The notes under the pieces are model-generated. The model did no database searches, was not told the origin of the DNA, and saw nothing but the letters and a program-made list of their open reading frames with translations. Position numbers and translations under genes: made by a program. Of a stretch of DNA of 64,000 bases, positions 21,291 to 32,098 are shown one piece after another; within the stretch, counting starts at the first letter, position 1; every line of letters begins with the position of its first letter. The stretch lies in contig NZ_JAHUTN010000001.1 in NCBI RefSeq assembly GCF_019209935.1, forward strand, positions 1 to 64,000. The letters are read 5' to 3'. Source of the stretch: Corynebacterium sp. TAE3-ERU16 (GTDB taxonomy: Bacteria > Actinomycetota > Actinomycetes > Mycobacteriales > Mycobacteriaceae).

Positions 21291-21952
21291 GCACTGCCCG
21301 GGATCGACGGCGGGCGGTCCCCGCCGTCATCGTCGAACGGGGTCCGTCCCGGCCGGACCAGGACCGCCGCGGACCAGTAGGTCAGCAGCGCGAGGTACGG
21401 GGCGATGACCACACCCCAGTGGAGCGTCACCTGGGGAACGAAGGCGTAGTCCTGGCCGATCTGCAGCGCATCCTCGGCGGGAACCGGATGCACGAGATGC
21501 GCCACGGCATCGTTGATGCCGACGATGGTGAACGCACCGATGAGCGAGCAGAACGTGACCCACGCGAGCATCCTCGGCCCGAGGAGTTCAGGAGCACGGA
21601 AGAACGCGATCAACGCGACGATGATCCCGAGGATCGAGCTGCCGGTGATCATCCCCAGCCACGTGTCGAACTCCTGGGACCCCGGCGTCACCGCGACCAC
21701 GGCGGCATCCTCCATCACCCGCCCGATGTAGACGGGTCGGAACCACCCGGAGAGGACACCCGCGACCAGAGCCAGAATGAGGGAAAGCGCGAGGATCCCC
21801 GCGTAGGATCCGGTGGATCGTTTTACCCGGGGGAGCAGTCGTCGGACCGGCGTCGTCCGGCGCGGTGACGCGGCCCCCGGGTCATGGCCGGGAGGCACGT
21901 CGACGGTCTCCGGCGCATCCGGTGGCCCGTCTACGTGATCAGGATGGTTCAT
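21287..21952 (-). CDS. Four-segment membrane protein of the bioB-bsaP locus (DUF2567-like)
   Basis: The 221-aa protein has a Pro-rich cytosolic N terminus (about 45 residues), four hydrophobic segments (about 50-70, 100-118, 128-148, 180-200) and an acidic tail. Its size and position after bioB and the small Cys protein match the mycobacterial Rv1591-type protein. Function unknown. The ATG at 21950-21952 has TAGATT 8 nt upstream (21961-21966), so it may be transcribed separately from bioB. Confidence 0.7.
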   Translation of the reverse strand: MNHPDHVDGPPDAPETVDVPPGHDPGAASPRRTTPVRRLLPRVKRSTGSYAGILALSLILALVAGVLSGWFRPVYIGRVMEDAAVVAVTPGSQEFDTWLGMITGSSILGIIVALIAFFRAPELLGPRMLAWVTFCSLIGAFTIVGINDAVAHLVHPVPAEDALQIGQDYAFVPQVTLHWGVVIAPYLALLTYWSAAVLVRPGRTPFDDDGGDRPPSIPGSA

Positions 21953-21960
21953 GGACGTCC

Positions 21961-21966
21961 AATCTA
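21961..21966 (-). promoter_or_regulatory. Candidate -10 box of the DUF2567-like gene (leaderless)
   Basis: TAGATT on the minus strand is followed by 8 nt and the ATG start. Confidence 0.4.
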
Positions 21967-22015
21967 CGCGGAGACCCCCGTCGTCACCTAGTGTCGGGGA
22001 CCGGGTGAGGACAGG

Positions 22016-22276
22016 TCAGCGTCGACCGAGGTACGCGGAGTCGACCCTTCCGTGGCGGGAGCACGAGGCATCCCATCCATCGGGACGAATCTGCACGACC
22101 ATCCGGCGACCGCAGAGCTGACAGTAACGGGGCGCCTCCAACCCGGCACGCGCAGAGGGGGACAACCGGACCGTCCCCCCGTCGGCCAGGCACTGACCGG
22201 TGTTCGGGTGGTACACCGGGGCCGCCCCGGTGATCAGTGCCTCGAGGAGTTCGGTGTTGTCCGCGGTGCGGGCCAT
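22016..22276 (-). CDS. bsaP: Biotin synthase auxiliary protein BsaP-like
   Basis: The 86-aa protein has four cysteines, C29, C52 and C55 (CQLC) and C72, suited to bind an iron-sulfur cluster or zinc. Small Cys-containing proteins encoded directly after bioB in actinobacteria (Rv1590 type) have been described as auxiliary proteins needed for biotin synthase activity. The identification rests on size, cysteine pattern and position. GGAG lies about ten bases before the ATG, and the gap to bioB is 21 bp, so the two are co-transcribed. Confidence 0.8.
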   Translation of the reverse strand: MARTADNTELLEALITGAAPVYHPNTGQCLADGGTVRLSPSARAGLEAPRYCQLCGRRMVVQIRPDGWDASCSRHGRVDSAYLGRR

Positions 22277-22297
22277 GGGTCCAGTTCTCCGGATTCT

Positions 22298-23335
22298 CTA
22301 GCAGGTGGAGTTGAGCGCCTTGATGGGCAGTCGCAGCTTACCCATCATCTCGAGATCCTGCTCCTGGGGGCGTCCGAGGGTGGTGAGGTAGTTGCCGACG
22401 ATGATCGCGTTGATGCCGCCGAGGAGGCCCTGTTCGGCGCCCAGGTCGCCGAGTGTGAGCTCCCGGCCACCGGCGAAGCGGAGGATCGTCTTCGGCAGCG
22501 CGAGACGGAATGCACCGATCGCGCGCAGCGCGTCCTGTGCGGGCATGACCTCGTAGTCGGCGAACGGGGTACCGGGGCGCGGATCGAGGAAGTTCATCGG
22601 CACCTCGGTCGGATCGAGTGCCGCCAGATCCTGGGCGAACTCGGCCCGCTGTTCGAGGGACTCCCCCATGCCGAGGATGCCGCCGCAGCACACCTCCATG
22701 CCCGCTTCCTTGACCATCCGGAGCGTGTCCCGGCGGGTCTCCCAGGAGTGGGTCGTGACGACCTGGGGGAAGTAGGAACGGGCGGTCTCGAGGTTGTGGT
22801 TGTAGCGGTGCACGCCGGCGGCGGCCAGGCGGTCGACCTGTTCCTGGGTCAGGATGCCCACGGACGCCGCCACCTCGATGTCGACCTCGGACTTGATCGC
22901 CGCGACGGCCTGCTCCAGCTGGGACAGGAGGCGCTCGTCGGGACCCTTGACGGCGGCGACGATGCAGAACTCCGTCGCCCCGGTCTTCTGGGTCTGCTTC
23001 GCGGCCTCGACGAGTGCGGGAATGTCCAGCCACGCGGAACGGACGGGCGATTCGAAGAGACCGGACTGCGAGCAGAAGTGGCAGTCCTCGGGGCACCCGC
23101 CGGTCTTCAGGGAGATGATCCCCTCCATCTCCACCTCGTCGCCGCACCACTTCAGCCGGACCTCGTGCGCCAGTTCGAGCAACTCCGGGAGGCGGTCGTC
23201 CGGTAGATTCAGTACGGCGAGGGTCTCCTCCTTGTCCAGCCCGACCCCGCCTTCGAGGACCTTTTTCCGGGCGAACGGGAGAATGTCGTCCTGCGCTTTC
23301 TCAGACACATCACTGTCGATGGTTGCGTTGGTCAT
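22298..23335 (-). CDS. bioB: Biotin synthase (radical SAM)
   Basis: BioB inserts sulfur into dethiobiotin to form biotin. The 345-aa protein has the radical-SAM cluster motif C81-x3-C85-x2-C88 (CPEDCHFC), the YNHNLET segment with the [2Fe-2S] ligands region, and the FAGGRE segment with the conserved cluster-ligand arginine. AGGAGG eight bases before the ATG decides the start. The upstream region carries a perfect TGAAC-N3-GTTCA palindrome over the -35 box, so repression by a BioQ-type TetR regulator is likely. Confidence 0.96.
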   Translation of the reverse strand: MTNATIDSDVSEKAQDDILPFARKKVLEGGVGLDKEETLAVLNLPDDRLPELLELAHEVRLKWCGDEVEMEGIISLKTGGCPEDCHFCSQSGLFESPVRSAWLDIPALVEAAKQTQKTGATEFCIVAAVKGPDERLLSQLEQAVAAIKSEVDIEVAASVGILTQEQVDRLAAAGVHRYNHNLETARSYFPQVVTTHSWETRRDTLRMVKEAGMEVCCGGILGMGESLEQRAEFAQDLAALDPTEVPMNFLDPRPGTPFADYEVMPAQDALRAIGAFRLALPKTILRFAGGRELTLGDLGAEQGLLGGINAIIVGNYLTTLGRPQEQDLEMMGKLRLPIKALNSTC

Positions 23336-23415
23336 TTGTCGGTCCTCCTGGGGATGGGGCTCCGGGCTCTTTTCCCGGGTACCCTAAAGGTCGTGCTGGT
23401 GGTCATTGGAAAACC

Positions 23416-23445
23416 ACGATACCGACTCGATTGAACGCTGTTCAA
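23416..23445 (-). promoter_or_regulatory. bioB promoter with BioQ-type operator
   Basis: On the minus strand, -35 TTGAAC (23440-23445) and -10 TATCGT (23416-23421) are 18 nt apart. The perfect palindrome TTGAACGCTGTTCAA (23431-23445), core TGAAC-N3-GTTCA, covers the -35 box. This matches the motif reported for the corynebacterial BioQ repressor. Confidence 0.7.
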
Positions 23446-23514
23446 AAAACAGGGGACGTCAATGACCGGCTAGCCCGATCCGGGGGGAGCTGCACGAAAG
23501 CTGCAGAAATGCCC

Positions 23515-23561
23515 GAAACCCCCGCCCGGGGACCCTGTCGAGGTTCCCGGGCGGGGGTTTC
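23515..23561. terminator. Hairpin downstream of the 226-aa lipoprotein gene
   Basis: A perfect 16-bp stem (23515-23530 with 23546-23561) closes a 15-nt loop. It lies 49 nt after the stop on the minus strand and before the bioB promoter. A short T-rich stretch follows on the minus strand. Confidence 0.8.
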
Positions 23562-23609
23562 CGGCTCCACTTGTCGTCACCGTTCCACGGTACCGGTGAC
23601 GGACTCCGA

Positions 23610-24290
23610 TCAGTCGCAGAGCTTCCAGACCCCGTCCTCCTTGAGGAAGCGCATCGTGCCGGTCTCGACCTCGTTGCCCGCGTTGGCGGTCACCGTGGCG
23701 GAGGCGGTGTTGCCCTCGACCATGATGTCGGTCACGCTCTGCACCTCGGCCCTGCGACCCTGCAACTCGGGGATCATGTCCATGGGGACATCGGGGATCT
23801 GGTTGAGGTCGTACGCCTCGCGGCCACCGTTGGCCTGGAGCACCGAATTGCAGGTGTTGTCGAGGATGCCCCCCAGGTAGCCCCTCAGGGTCGGCGCCCA
23901 CGCGACCCGACGTGCCAGATCCTCGATGGCCCGGGCCTCTTCAGGGGTCGCCGCCCGGCCACCCTGGACCGGGACGGCGGGCTTCGGGGACGGGAGGTTC
24001 GCGGCGGCCGCCGCCACCGCAGCCGCGGCTTCCTGATCCGGTACCGGTGCCGGGGACGGCGCGGAGGTCGTCTCGGACGTCGAGGTCTCCTCCGATGCGG
24101 TCGCCGTGGTGCTGCTCGTGGTCGAAGTGGAGGTCTCGGTCGAGGTCAACGTCGAGGTCGACGCGGACGTGGTTGACTTGGCGTCGTCCACGTCATCTCC
24201 GTTCGAGCCGCACGACACCACGCTCATGGAGAGCGGGGCGATCAGTGCGGCTGCTGCAATGGTCTTCTTCGCGAGACTGAGACTCGGCAC
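23610..24290 (-). CDS. Putative lipoprotein with NTF2-like/MTB12-like C-terminal domain
   Basis: The 226-aa product starts with a signal sequence ending in the lipobox VVSC (C27). A Thr/Ser-rich linker follows (about 35-75), then a domain of about 130 residues that ends in a strand pattern typical of small NTF2-like extracytoplasmic domains (VWKLCD). Two cysteines (NTC and KLC) could form a disulfide. It resembles in layout the second small lipoprotein at 58031-58633. The GTG at 24288-24290 is preceded by AGGAG with a 7-nt gap, which decides the start. A 17-bp tandem repeat lies about 120 bp upstream, between it and the divergent TetR gene. Confidence 0.78.
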   Translation of the reverse strand: MPSLSLAKKTIAAAALIAPLSMSVVSCGSNGDDVDDAKSTTSASTSTLTSTETSTSTTSSTTATASEETSTSETTSAPSPAPVPDQEAAAAVAAAAANLPSPKPAVPVQGGRAATPEEARAIEDLARRVAWAPTLRGYLGGILDNTCNSVLQANGGREAYDLNQIPDVPMDMIPELQGRRAEVQSVTDIMVEGNTASATVTANAGNEVETGTMRFLKEDGVWKLCD

Positions 24291-24410
24291 GGGTGTACTC
24301 CTGACTAGTTCATTCGGACAGCGCGGCGACCGCGCCCTGATCTGAAGTTTCATGTGGCCTGGCGCCCCAACCCTAACAACCTCGTCCCAGATTCCCCGTT
24401 GTTTTTCCTT

Positions 24411-24444
24411 AAACTTGGGCAATAAACAAACTTGGGCAATAAAC
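24411..24444. repeat. Exact 17-bp tandem direct repeat (two copies)
   Basis: AAACTTGGGCAATAAAC occurs at 24411-24427 and again at 24428-24444 with no gap and no mismatch. The unit is AT-rich in a GC-rich region and lies between the divergent lipoprotein and TetR genes. The intergenic stretch 24291-24598 holds no gene; the repeat could be an operator or a slippage product. Confidence 0.85.
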
Positions 24445-24586
24445 CGGGACGGTCCTCGACCGGCCGTCAGATGTGCGCCGTGACGGCACGAACTCCATGG
24501 CCCGCAAATCTACTGCACCACGGTCTCCCGATCCAGCACCCACCCGCCCGGCACCGGAAAACACCTCCGGTGACGCCGGGCCGAGT

Positions 24587-24592
24587 TATCGT
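24587..24592 (+). promoter_or_regulatory. Candidate -10 box of the TetR gene (leaderless)
   Basis: TATCGT is followed by 6 nt and the GTG at 24599, the codon where TetR-family homology begins. Confidence 0.45.
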
Positions 24593-24598
24593 GGCGGT

Positions 24599-25177
24599 GT
24601 GCAACTGACCCGTGAGTCCATCATCACCGCCAGCCTCGACATCGCAGACACATACGGGTTGGCGGACATGACCATGCGCCGTGTGGCGCGGCAACTCGGA
24701 GTCGCCCCGGGAGCCCTCTACTGGCACTTCCCCAGCAAGCAGGCACTCATAGCGGCCATCGGACGGGCCATCTGTGCTCCGGTCCTCGACGATGCCGCCA
24801 CTGTCGCCGGCGCCACATGGACGGAGACGACCGTCGCGACGTGCAGCCGCCTCCGGAATGCGCTCCTCGACCACCGCGACGGAGCGGAGATCGTCTCCGC
24901 GGCACTGTCCGATCCCGACCTGCGGAACCGGCTCACGGCCGTCTTTTCCGCAGCTCTCGGCGCCGGAGGTGATTTGAGCCCGGTACTCAGGGAGGCCGGC
25001 GCCGTGACGCTCCTGCACTTCATCATGGGGGAGACGCTCCACGAGCAGTCGGTCGCGGCCCTCCGGATCGCGGAGGGCGCGGATCCTTCCGCGACGTCCA
25101 CCACAACCGGGGAAACCACGTTCCGGCGGGGCGTGGCGCTCGTGCTGAAGGGACTTGGCGCTCCGCGGGATATATGA
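24599..25177 (+). CDS. TetR-family transcriptional regulator
   Basis: The 192-aa regulator has a classic N-terminal helix-turn-helix (about residues 5-50, with RRVARQLGVAPGALYWHFPSK) and a larger helical ligand-binding domain. The GTG at 24599 is preferred because TetR homology starts within a few residues and TATCGT lies 6 nt before it. In-frame ATGs at 24473 and 24497 would add a Pro-rich, unlikely extension. It ends 9 bp before glgX and is divergent from the lipoprotein gene, so it may control either. The ligand is unknown. Confidence 0.85.
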   Translation: MQLTRESIITASLDIADTYGLADMTMRRVARQLGVAPGALYWHFPSKQALIAAIGRAICAPVLDDAATVAGATWTETTVATCSRLRNALLDHRDGAEIVSAALSDPDLRNRLTAVFSAALGAGGDLSPVLREAGAVTLLHFIMGETLHEQSVAALRIAEGADPSATSTTTGETTFRRGVALVLKGLGAPRDI

Positions 25178-25178
25178 T
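25173..25178 (+). promoter_or_regulatory. Candidate -10 box of glgX (leaderless)
   Basis: TATGAT overlaps the stop codon of the TetR gene and is followed by 8 nt and the glgX ATG at 25187. There is no ribosome site in that gap. Confidence 0.5.
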
Positions 25179-25186
25179 TGCTCACC

Positions 25187-27502
<2,316 letters not shown>

Positions 27503-27560
27503 TCCGGACATGAGCCCGACCTGAACCGGCACGACGCCAGCATCGAGAGGTGAACCCGAC

Positions 27561-28796
27561 GTGATCGCAGCCCACGGCAGCACGGTCACCGTCACTCCCC
27601 GGAAGGTGACGGTGCACAACGATCCACTGTTGACGGCGCTCCGGGGCCCCGGGCCCGAGATCCCGCTTGACTCGATCACGGGAGTCACGGCCGTGCCAGG
27701 TGATCCCGTCACCTGCGGTCGGGTGATCCTGGAGGGGCCGGACACGGAGATCGTGTTCAGCCCGAACCAGACGGCTGAACTGCAGCAGCTCGTCGATGCG
27801 CTGGCGGCGGCCCGCGATGGTGGCGCATCGGACGTCGAGATCCCGGGTCTCGATTTCACCGCCCTCCACGTCGACCACGACACCGGCTGGGACACCGTCA
27901 CCGCCATCGGCGTCGCACGGGTCCGGGACGGGATCGTCGTCGACGGCGCCTCCCGGGAGTTCCCCTGCACCGGCGGAACCGGGTCTACTCCGGTAGACGC
28001 GTTCCTCGACCATCTCGGTGATGACGGCGAGATCCTGGTCGCGCACAACGTCTACCGCCAGGTCACCACACTCGCCCGCGTGCTGCGTGCCTCGGGATCC
28101 GCCGCTCTGCCGCCCCATCCCCTCGCCTGCACACTCGCACTGGCCCGCCGGGAGCGGCCCGACGACACCGACCACTCACTGGCCGGACTTAGCCGGAGCC
28201 TGGGACTTCCCGTACCCGACTCACCGGCGGCCGCGGCGGAGGCCACGGCCAGGTTGTTCGTGCTTCTCAACGGGGACGCCACCACCCGGCACACCGTCGA
28301 TGAGGTGCTCGCCGGGTCGGGACTCAATCTCGGCCGGATCGACGGTGAACGGGTGTGGCCGGTACTGGACACGGTCTCCGAGGCCCCGGCCCGCCCCGCT
28401 CCGGCCGGCGCCGGTGGCGGGAGGAGGAAGTCCCCCCGAACCGTCCCCTGGGCCAAGGTCGCCGTTCCCGACACCGTCCCGGATCCGAACCCCGACGCCG
28501 ACCCCGATGGCCTGCTCTTCGGACAGAACGTGACCCTGTCGGGCGATTTCGAGCCCTTCGACAAGGGACGGCTCTGGCACGAGATCGCCGACGCCGGGGC
28601 GACCATCGGCAAGAACGTGACGAAGAAGACGACCATCCTCGTCTGCGGCGAGTGGGGCAAGCCGACCTCCAAGCAGAAGCGCGCGGAGGAACTCATCGCC
28701 AGGGGGCAGGACATCTCGCTGTGGTCCGCCGGGCAGCTCTTCACCACCCTCGGGCTCGATCCCGACGGGGAAGAGGATCTCCAGCCGCCCTTCTGA
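27561..28796 (+). CDS. BRCT protein with decayed DnaQ-like exonuclease domain
   Basis: The 411-aa protein has three parts. Residues 1-90 are a beta-rich PH-like module. Residues 95-240 align in pattern with DEDDh exonucleases. A BRCT domain follows a Pro-rich linker at about 318-400 (GQNVTLSGDF ... KKTTILVCGE). The exonuclease motifs are degraded: motif I reads VDHDTG (D-x-D instead of D-x-E), motif II reads HNVYRQ (Gln at 167 where Asp is needed), and the histidine of motif III is absent. It is therefore probably a nuclease-dead scaffold that binds DNA-repair partners or DNA ends. The GTG at 27561 has GAGAGG ten bases upstream. It follows glgX by 58 bp. Confidence 0.75.
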   Translation: MIAAHGSTVTVTPRKVTVHNDPLLTALRGPGPEIPLDSITGVTAVPGDPVTCGRVILEGPDTEIVFSPNQTAELQQLVDALAAARDGGASDVEIPGLDFTALHVDHDTGWDTVTAIGVARVRDGIVVDGASREFPCTGGTGSTPVDAFLDHLGDDGEILVAHNVYRQVTTLARVLRASGSAALPPHPLACTLALARRERPDDTDHSLAGLSRSLGLPVPDSPAAAAEATARLFVLLNGDATTRHTVDEVLAGSGLNLGRIDGERVWPVLDTVSEAPARPAPAGAGGGRRKSPRTVPWAKVAVPDTVPDPNPDADPDGLLFGQNVTLSGDFEPFDKGRLWHEIADAGATIGKNVTKKTTILVCGEWGKPTSKQKRAEELIARGQDISLWSAGQLFTTLGLDPDGEEDLQPPF

Positions 28797-28838
28797 GGCT
28801 CGCGGAACCGGATCGACGGTCGGCCCGGTCAGAGAGGC

Positions 28839-29441
28839 ATGAGAGCCACCACCGGTCCGCACCGCGCGAGCGGCCGCGTTTCGCCGCGGCCGCGGTGGTG
28901 CCTGCGGCTGCTGCCCGTCCCGGTCTCCCGGTTCCACCCCGCGGGACCCGTCGGCATCGCCCTGTCGACGGGGTTCGCGGCCGGGCTCTGTTCCGGAGAC
29001 CGCTTTCTCACGGAGGAGGATCTGCTGCGCTCCGGGGTTCCCGCCGCGGCCGCCTGGGACGCGGCGGCGGCCGGGGCCCTTGATTCCGCACGCTCGGGTG
29101 ACGGGTTCCGGGTGTACATCCGAAACCGTACGGTGCCGCGGTACCCGGATGATGTGCTCCAGGTGGCGGTCCCCGGGTCGGCCGCGACCGACTGGCTGGC
29201 CCACCCGGACACCTTCACCACGATCGACGCCCACCTCGCCACGGTTCTCGGCCGCCGGCCCGTGTGGTTCGCACCACGCGTGGGCGAGTTGTACGCGGGT
29301 ATCCGGGCCGACGACGGGGTGCGGGCCTGGGTCGAAACGCGGTTCCGGGCGGCCGGCCTCGACGCGATCTGCCCCGATCCCGTCCGCTGGGTGGGGGGTT
29401 TCCCCGTCGCGGACACCGGACCGGGTCCGGTCGACCGCTGA
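28839..29441 (+). CDS. Conserved-looking hypothetical protein
   Basis: The 200-aa product is basic in its first 30 residues and then shows alternating Ala-rich helices and strands. I recognise no family. Features are two short Asp-rich loops and a C-terminal WVGGFPV stretch. There are no membrane segments and no clear motifs. The ATG at 28839 has only GAGAGG immediately before it, too close for a good ribosome site, so the true start may differ. Codon use (third-position C/G) is typical of the neighbouring genes, which supports it being real. The gap to treY, 29442-29569, shows no other gene. Confidence 0.6.
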   Translation: MRATTGPHRASGRVSPRPRWCLRLLPVPVSRFHPAGPVGIALSTGFAAGLCSGDRFLTEEDLLRSGVPAAAAWDAAAAGALDSARSGDGFRVYIRNRTVPRYPDDVLQVAVPGSAATDWLAHPDTFTTIDAHLATVLGRRPVWFAPRVGELYAGIRADDGVRAWVETRFRAAGLDAICPDPVRWVGGFPVADTGPGPVDR

Positions 29442-29569
29442 CCTCCGCACTGTCCCCCGCCCCCTGCCCGATCGCGACACTCACGCCGCACGTGTTCCGC
29501 CCGCCGCGCGGGCTACAGTGGTGGACGCACGGGCCCGCCGCCCAACCCGATGACCAACCCAGGAGAATC

Positions 29570-32098
29570 ATGACCCGCCGTCCCATCACCGCCACCTACC
29601 GTCTGCAGCTGCGTGGACCCGAGGCCGATCCCTCAGGCAGGGCGTTCGGCTTCGCCGAGGCCGAGGCGGTCGTTCCCTACCTGGCGGAGCTGGGCGTCAG
29701 TCACCTCTACCTCTCCCCGATCCTCACCGCACCGGCGGACTCGGCCCACTCCTACGACGTGATCGACCCCACCGAGGTCAATCCGGCCTTCGGAGGCATC
29801 GCCGGGCTGCGGAGCCTCGCGGAGACCGCCCGCGAACACGGCCTCGGTATCATCATCGACATCGTCCCGAATCATCTCGGTGTCGATGACCCACGCCAGA
29901 ACCCCTGGTGGTGGGATGTGCTGAAACTCGGCCGGGACAGTGAGTACGAGAGCTACTTCGACATCGACTGGCACGACGACAACGGCGCCGGCGGAAAGCT
30001 GGGGCTGCCGGTCCTCGGTGCGGAGGGTGACGAGGACAAGCTCACCCTCGACGAGATCGACGGCGAACCCGTCCTGCGCTACTACGACAACGTCTTCCCC
30101 GTCCGCCCCGGAACCGAGGACGCCGGCGACCCGGTGGCCGTCCACGACGCCCAGAGCTACCGGCTGATGTACTGGAAGTCCGGCATCATCGGCTACCGGC
30201 GTTTCTTCTCCGTCAACGGGCTGGCCGGTATCAGGCAGGAAGACCCGGTGGTGTTCGAGCACACCCACCGGGTGCTGTCGCGGCTGATCGCCGAGGACCT
30301 CATCGACGGGGTCCGGGTCGATCATCCGGACGGGCTGTCGGATCCCTTCTCCTACCTCGGTCGGCTCCGTGCCCTCATCGGGGACGACCGGTGGCTCGTC
30401 GTCGAGAAGATCCTCGGTGTGGATGAGCCCCTCGATCCGCGCCTCGCGGTCGACGGCACGACCGGATACGACGCGCTCCGCGAACTGGACGGTGTGTTCA
30501 TCTCCCGCGATGCGGAGGACACCCTGTCCATGCTCGCGATGCAGCAGTCGGGTTCCGCCTGGGACGATGCCGCCGTCACCGCCACCGAGCAGGCGCTGAA
30601 ACGTTCCGTCGCGGCCGACGAGCTCGCCGCCGAGGTGCGCCGACTCGCACGGGCGGTGCGCCGGGACAACTTCTCCACCGCCGGTGACGGGGTCAGTGAG
30701 CGGATGCTGACGGACACGATCATCGAACTCGTCGCCGCGATGCCCGTCTACCGGGCCGACTACATCTCGCTGTCCCGTGTCACCGCAACGGTCGTCGCGG
30801 AGATGACCCGCCGCTTCCCCTCCAGACGCGACGCACTCGACCTCATCACGGCGGGGCTGCTCGCCGACGGCGAGGCAGCCGTCCGTTTCGCACAGGTCTG
30901 TGGTGCCGTGATGGCCAAGGGCGTCGAGGACACGACGTTCTACCGGGCCTGCCGCCTGATCGCCCTCCAGGAGGTGGGGGGCGCGCCGGGTCGGTTCGGT
31001 GTCGGCCCCGCCGAGTTCCACCTGCTCCAGCAGGAGCGCAGCGTGCTGTGGCCCCGGACGATGACGACCCTGTCCACCCACGACACCAAGCGCAGCGAGG
31101 ATGTCCGGGCCCGGATCATCGAGGTCACCGACATCCCGGGTGACTTCGCCGAGATGGTCCGCGAGGTCACGGCGATCACCCCTCCCCCGGACGGCGCCAC
31201 CGGGCACTTCCTGCTGCAGAACCTCATCGGTGTGTGGCCCGCCGACGGCCAGATGACCGATTCCGTGCGGGAGCGTTTCCACGCCTACGCCACCAAGGCG
31301 GTTCGCGAGGCCGGTGTGCACACGACCTGGACCGACGTCGACGAGGGCTTCGAGCAGTCCGTCTCCGACTGGATCGACGCACTCTGCTCCGGCCCCGCTA
31401 CCGACCGGATCGCCGCGTACGTCGGCCCCGTCGCCGCAGCCGCCGTGCAGATCACGCTGGGGCGGAAGCTCCTGCAGCTCATCGGCCCAGGTGTCCCGGA
31501 CGTCTACCAGGGCACCGAGTTCGTCGATGATTCCCTGGTCGACCCGGACAACCGGCGTTTCGTCGACTACATGGCACGCAACCAGACTCTCGAGCTGCTT
31601 TCGGTGGCCCCGAACCCCGTCGCCGCGGTCTGCGAGTCGGCGATCGCCGCCGGCGTCGCGGTCCCCGCGCACGCCCGTGGCGCCGATCTCGAACTCACCC
31701 CGGAGGAGGCCGAGGACACGTACCCGCACCTGCGGGTACGTGCGGACATGGCGAAGCAGGCGGTCGTCCACGCGGCGCTCGGCGTCCGACGGGACGAGCC
31801 AGACTCCTTCGTCGGCGGCGACTACCAGGCCGTCTTCGCGGTGGGCCCCGCTGAATCACACGTCGTCGGCATCGCCCGTGGTCCGGAGGAGCGCGACGTC
31901 CACGTCATCGCACTCGCGGTCCGACGACCTCTCCGCCTGGCCGCCGAGGGGGGCTGGCAGCACACGACGGTGACCCTGCCGGAGGGAACCTGGACGGAGC
32001 GACTTACGGGAAGGACGTTCTCCGGGGTCCAGAAGGCCGCCGACCTGTTCGCTCTCCTCCCCGCGGCTCTGCTCGTCAGGATCGACGAGGAGGGCTGA
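29570..32098 (+). CDS. treY: Maltooligosyltrehalose synthase
   Basis: TreY turns the reducing-end alpha-1,4 bond of maltodextrins into the alpha,alpha-1,1 bond of trehalose. TreZ then releases trehalose. The 842-aa GH13_26 protein begins with the typical TYRLQL strand. Predicted catalytic residues are D251 (GVRVDHPDG), E279 (VEKIL) and D505 (STHDTKRSED). AGGAGA at 29561-29566 immediately upstream selects the ATG at 29570; a longer open frame from 29264 overlaps the preceding gene. The stop overlaps the start of the alarmone synthetase gene (TGATG). Confidence 0.96.
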   Translation: MTRRPITATYRLQLRGPEADPSGRAFGFAEAEAVVPYLAELGVSHLYLSPILTAPADSAHSYDVIDPTEVNPAFGGIAGLRSLAETAREHGLGIIIDIVPNHLGVDDPRQNPWWWDVLKLGRDSEYESYFDIDWHDDNGAGGKLGLPVLGAEGDEDKLTLDEIDGEPVLRYYDNVFPVRPGTEDAGDPVAVHDAQSYRLMYWKSGIIGYRRFFSVNGLAGIRQEDPVVFEHTHRVLSRLIAEDLIDGVRVDHPDGLSDPFSYLGRLRALIGDDRWLVVEKILGVDEPLDPRLAVDGTTGYDALRELDGVFISRDAEDTLSMLAMQQSGSAWDDAAVTATEQALKRSVAADELAAEVRRLARAVRRDNFSTAGDGVSERMLTDTIIELVAAMPVYRADYISLSRVTATVVAEMTRRFPSRRDALDLITAGLLADGEAAVRFAQVCGAVMAKGVEDTTFYRACRLIALQEVGGAPGRFGVGPAEFHLLQQERSVLWPRTMTTLSTHDTKRSEDVRARIIEVTDIPGDFAEMVREVTAITPPPDGATGHFLLQNLIGVWPADGQMTDSVRERFHAYATKAVREAGVHTTWTDVDEGFEQSVSDWIDALCSGPATDRIAAYVGPVAAAAVQITLGRKLLQLIGPGVPDVYQGTEFVDDSLVDPDNRRFVDYMARNQTLELLSVAPNPVAAVCESAIAAGVAVPAHARGADLELTPEEAEDTYPHLRVRADMAKQAVVHAALGVRRDEPDSFVGGDYQAVFAVGPAESHVVGIARGPEERDVHVIALAVRRPLRLAAEGGWQHTTVTLPEGTWTERLTGRTFSGVQKAADLFALLPAALLVRIDEEG

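Noticed and set aside
24411..24444. CRISPR-like repeat
   Set aside because: Only two copies with no spacer and no cas genes in the window.
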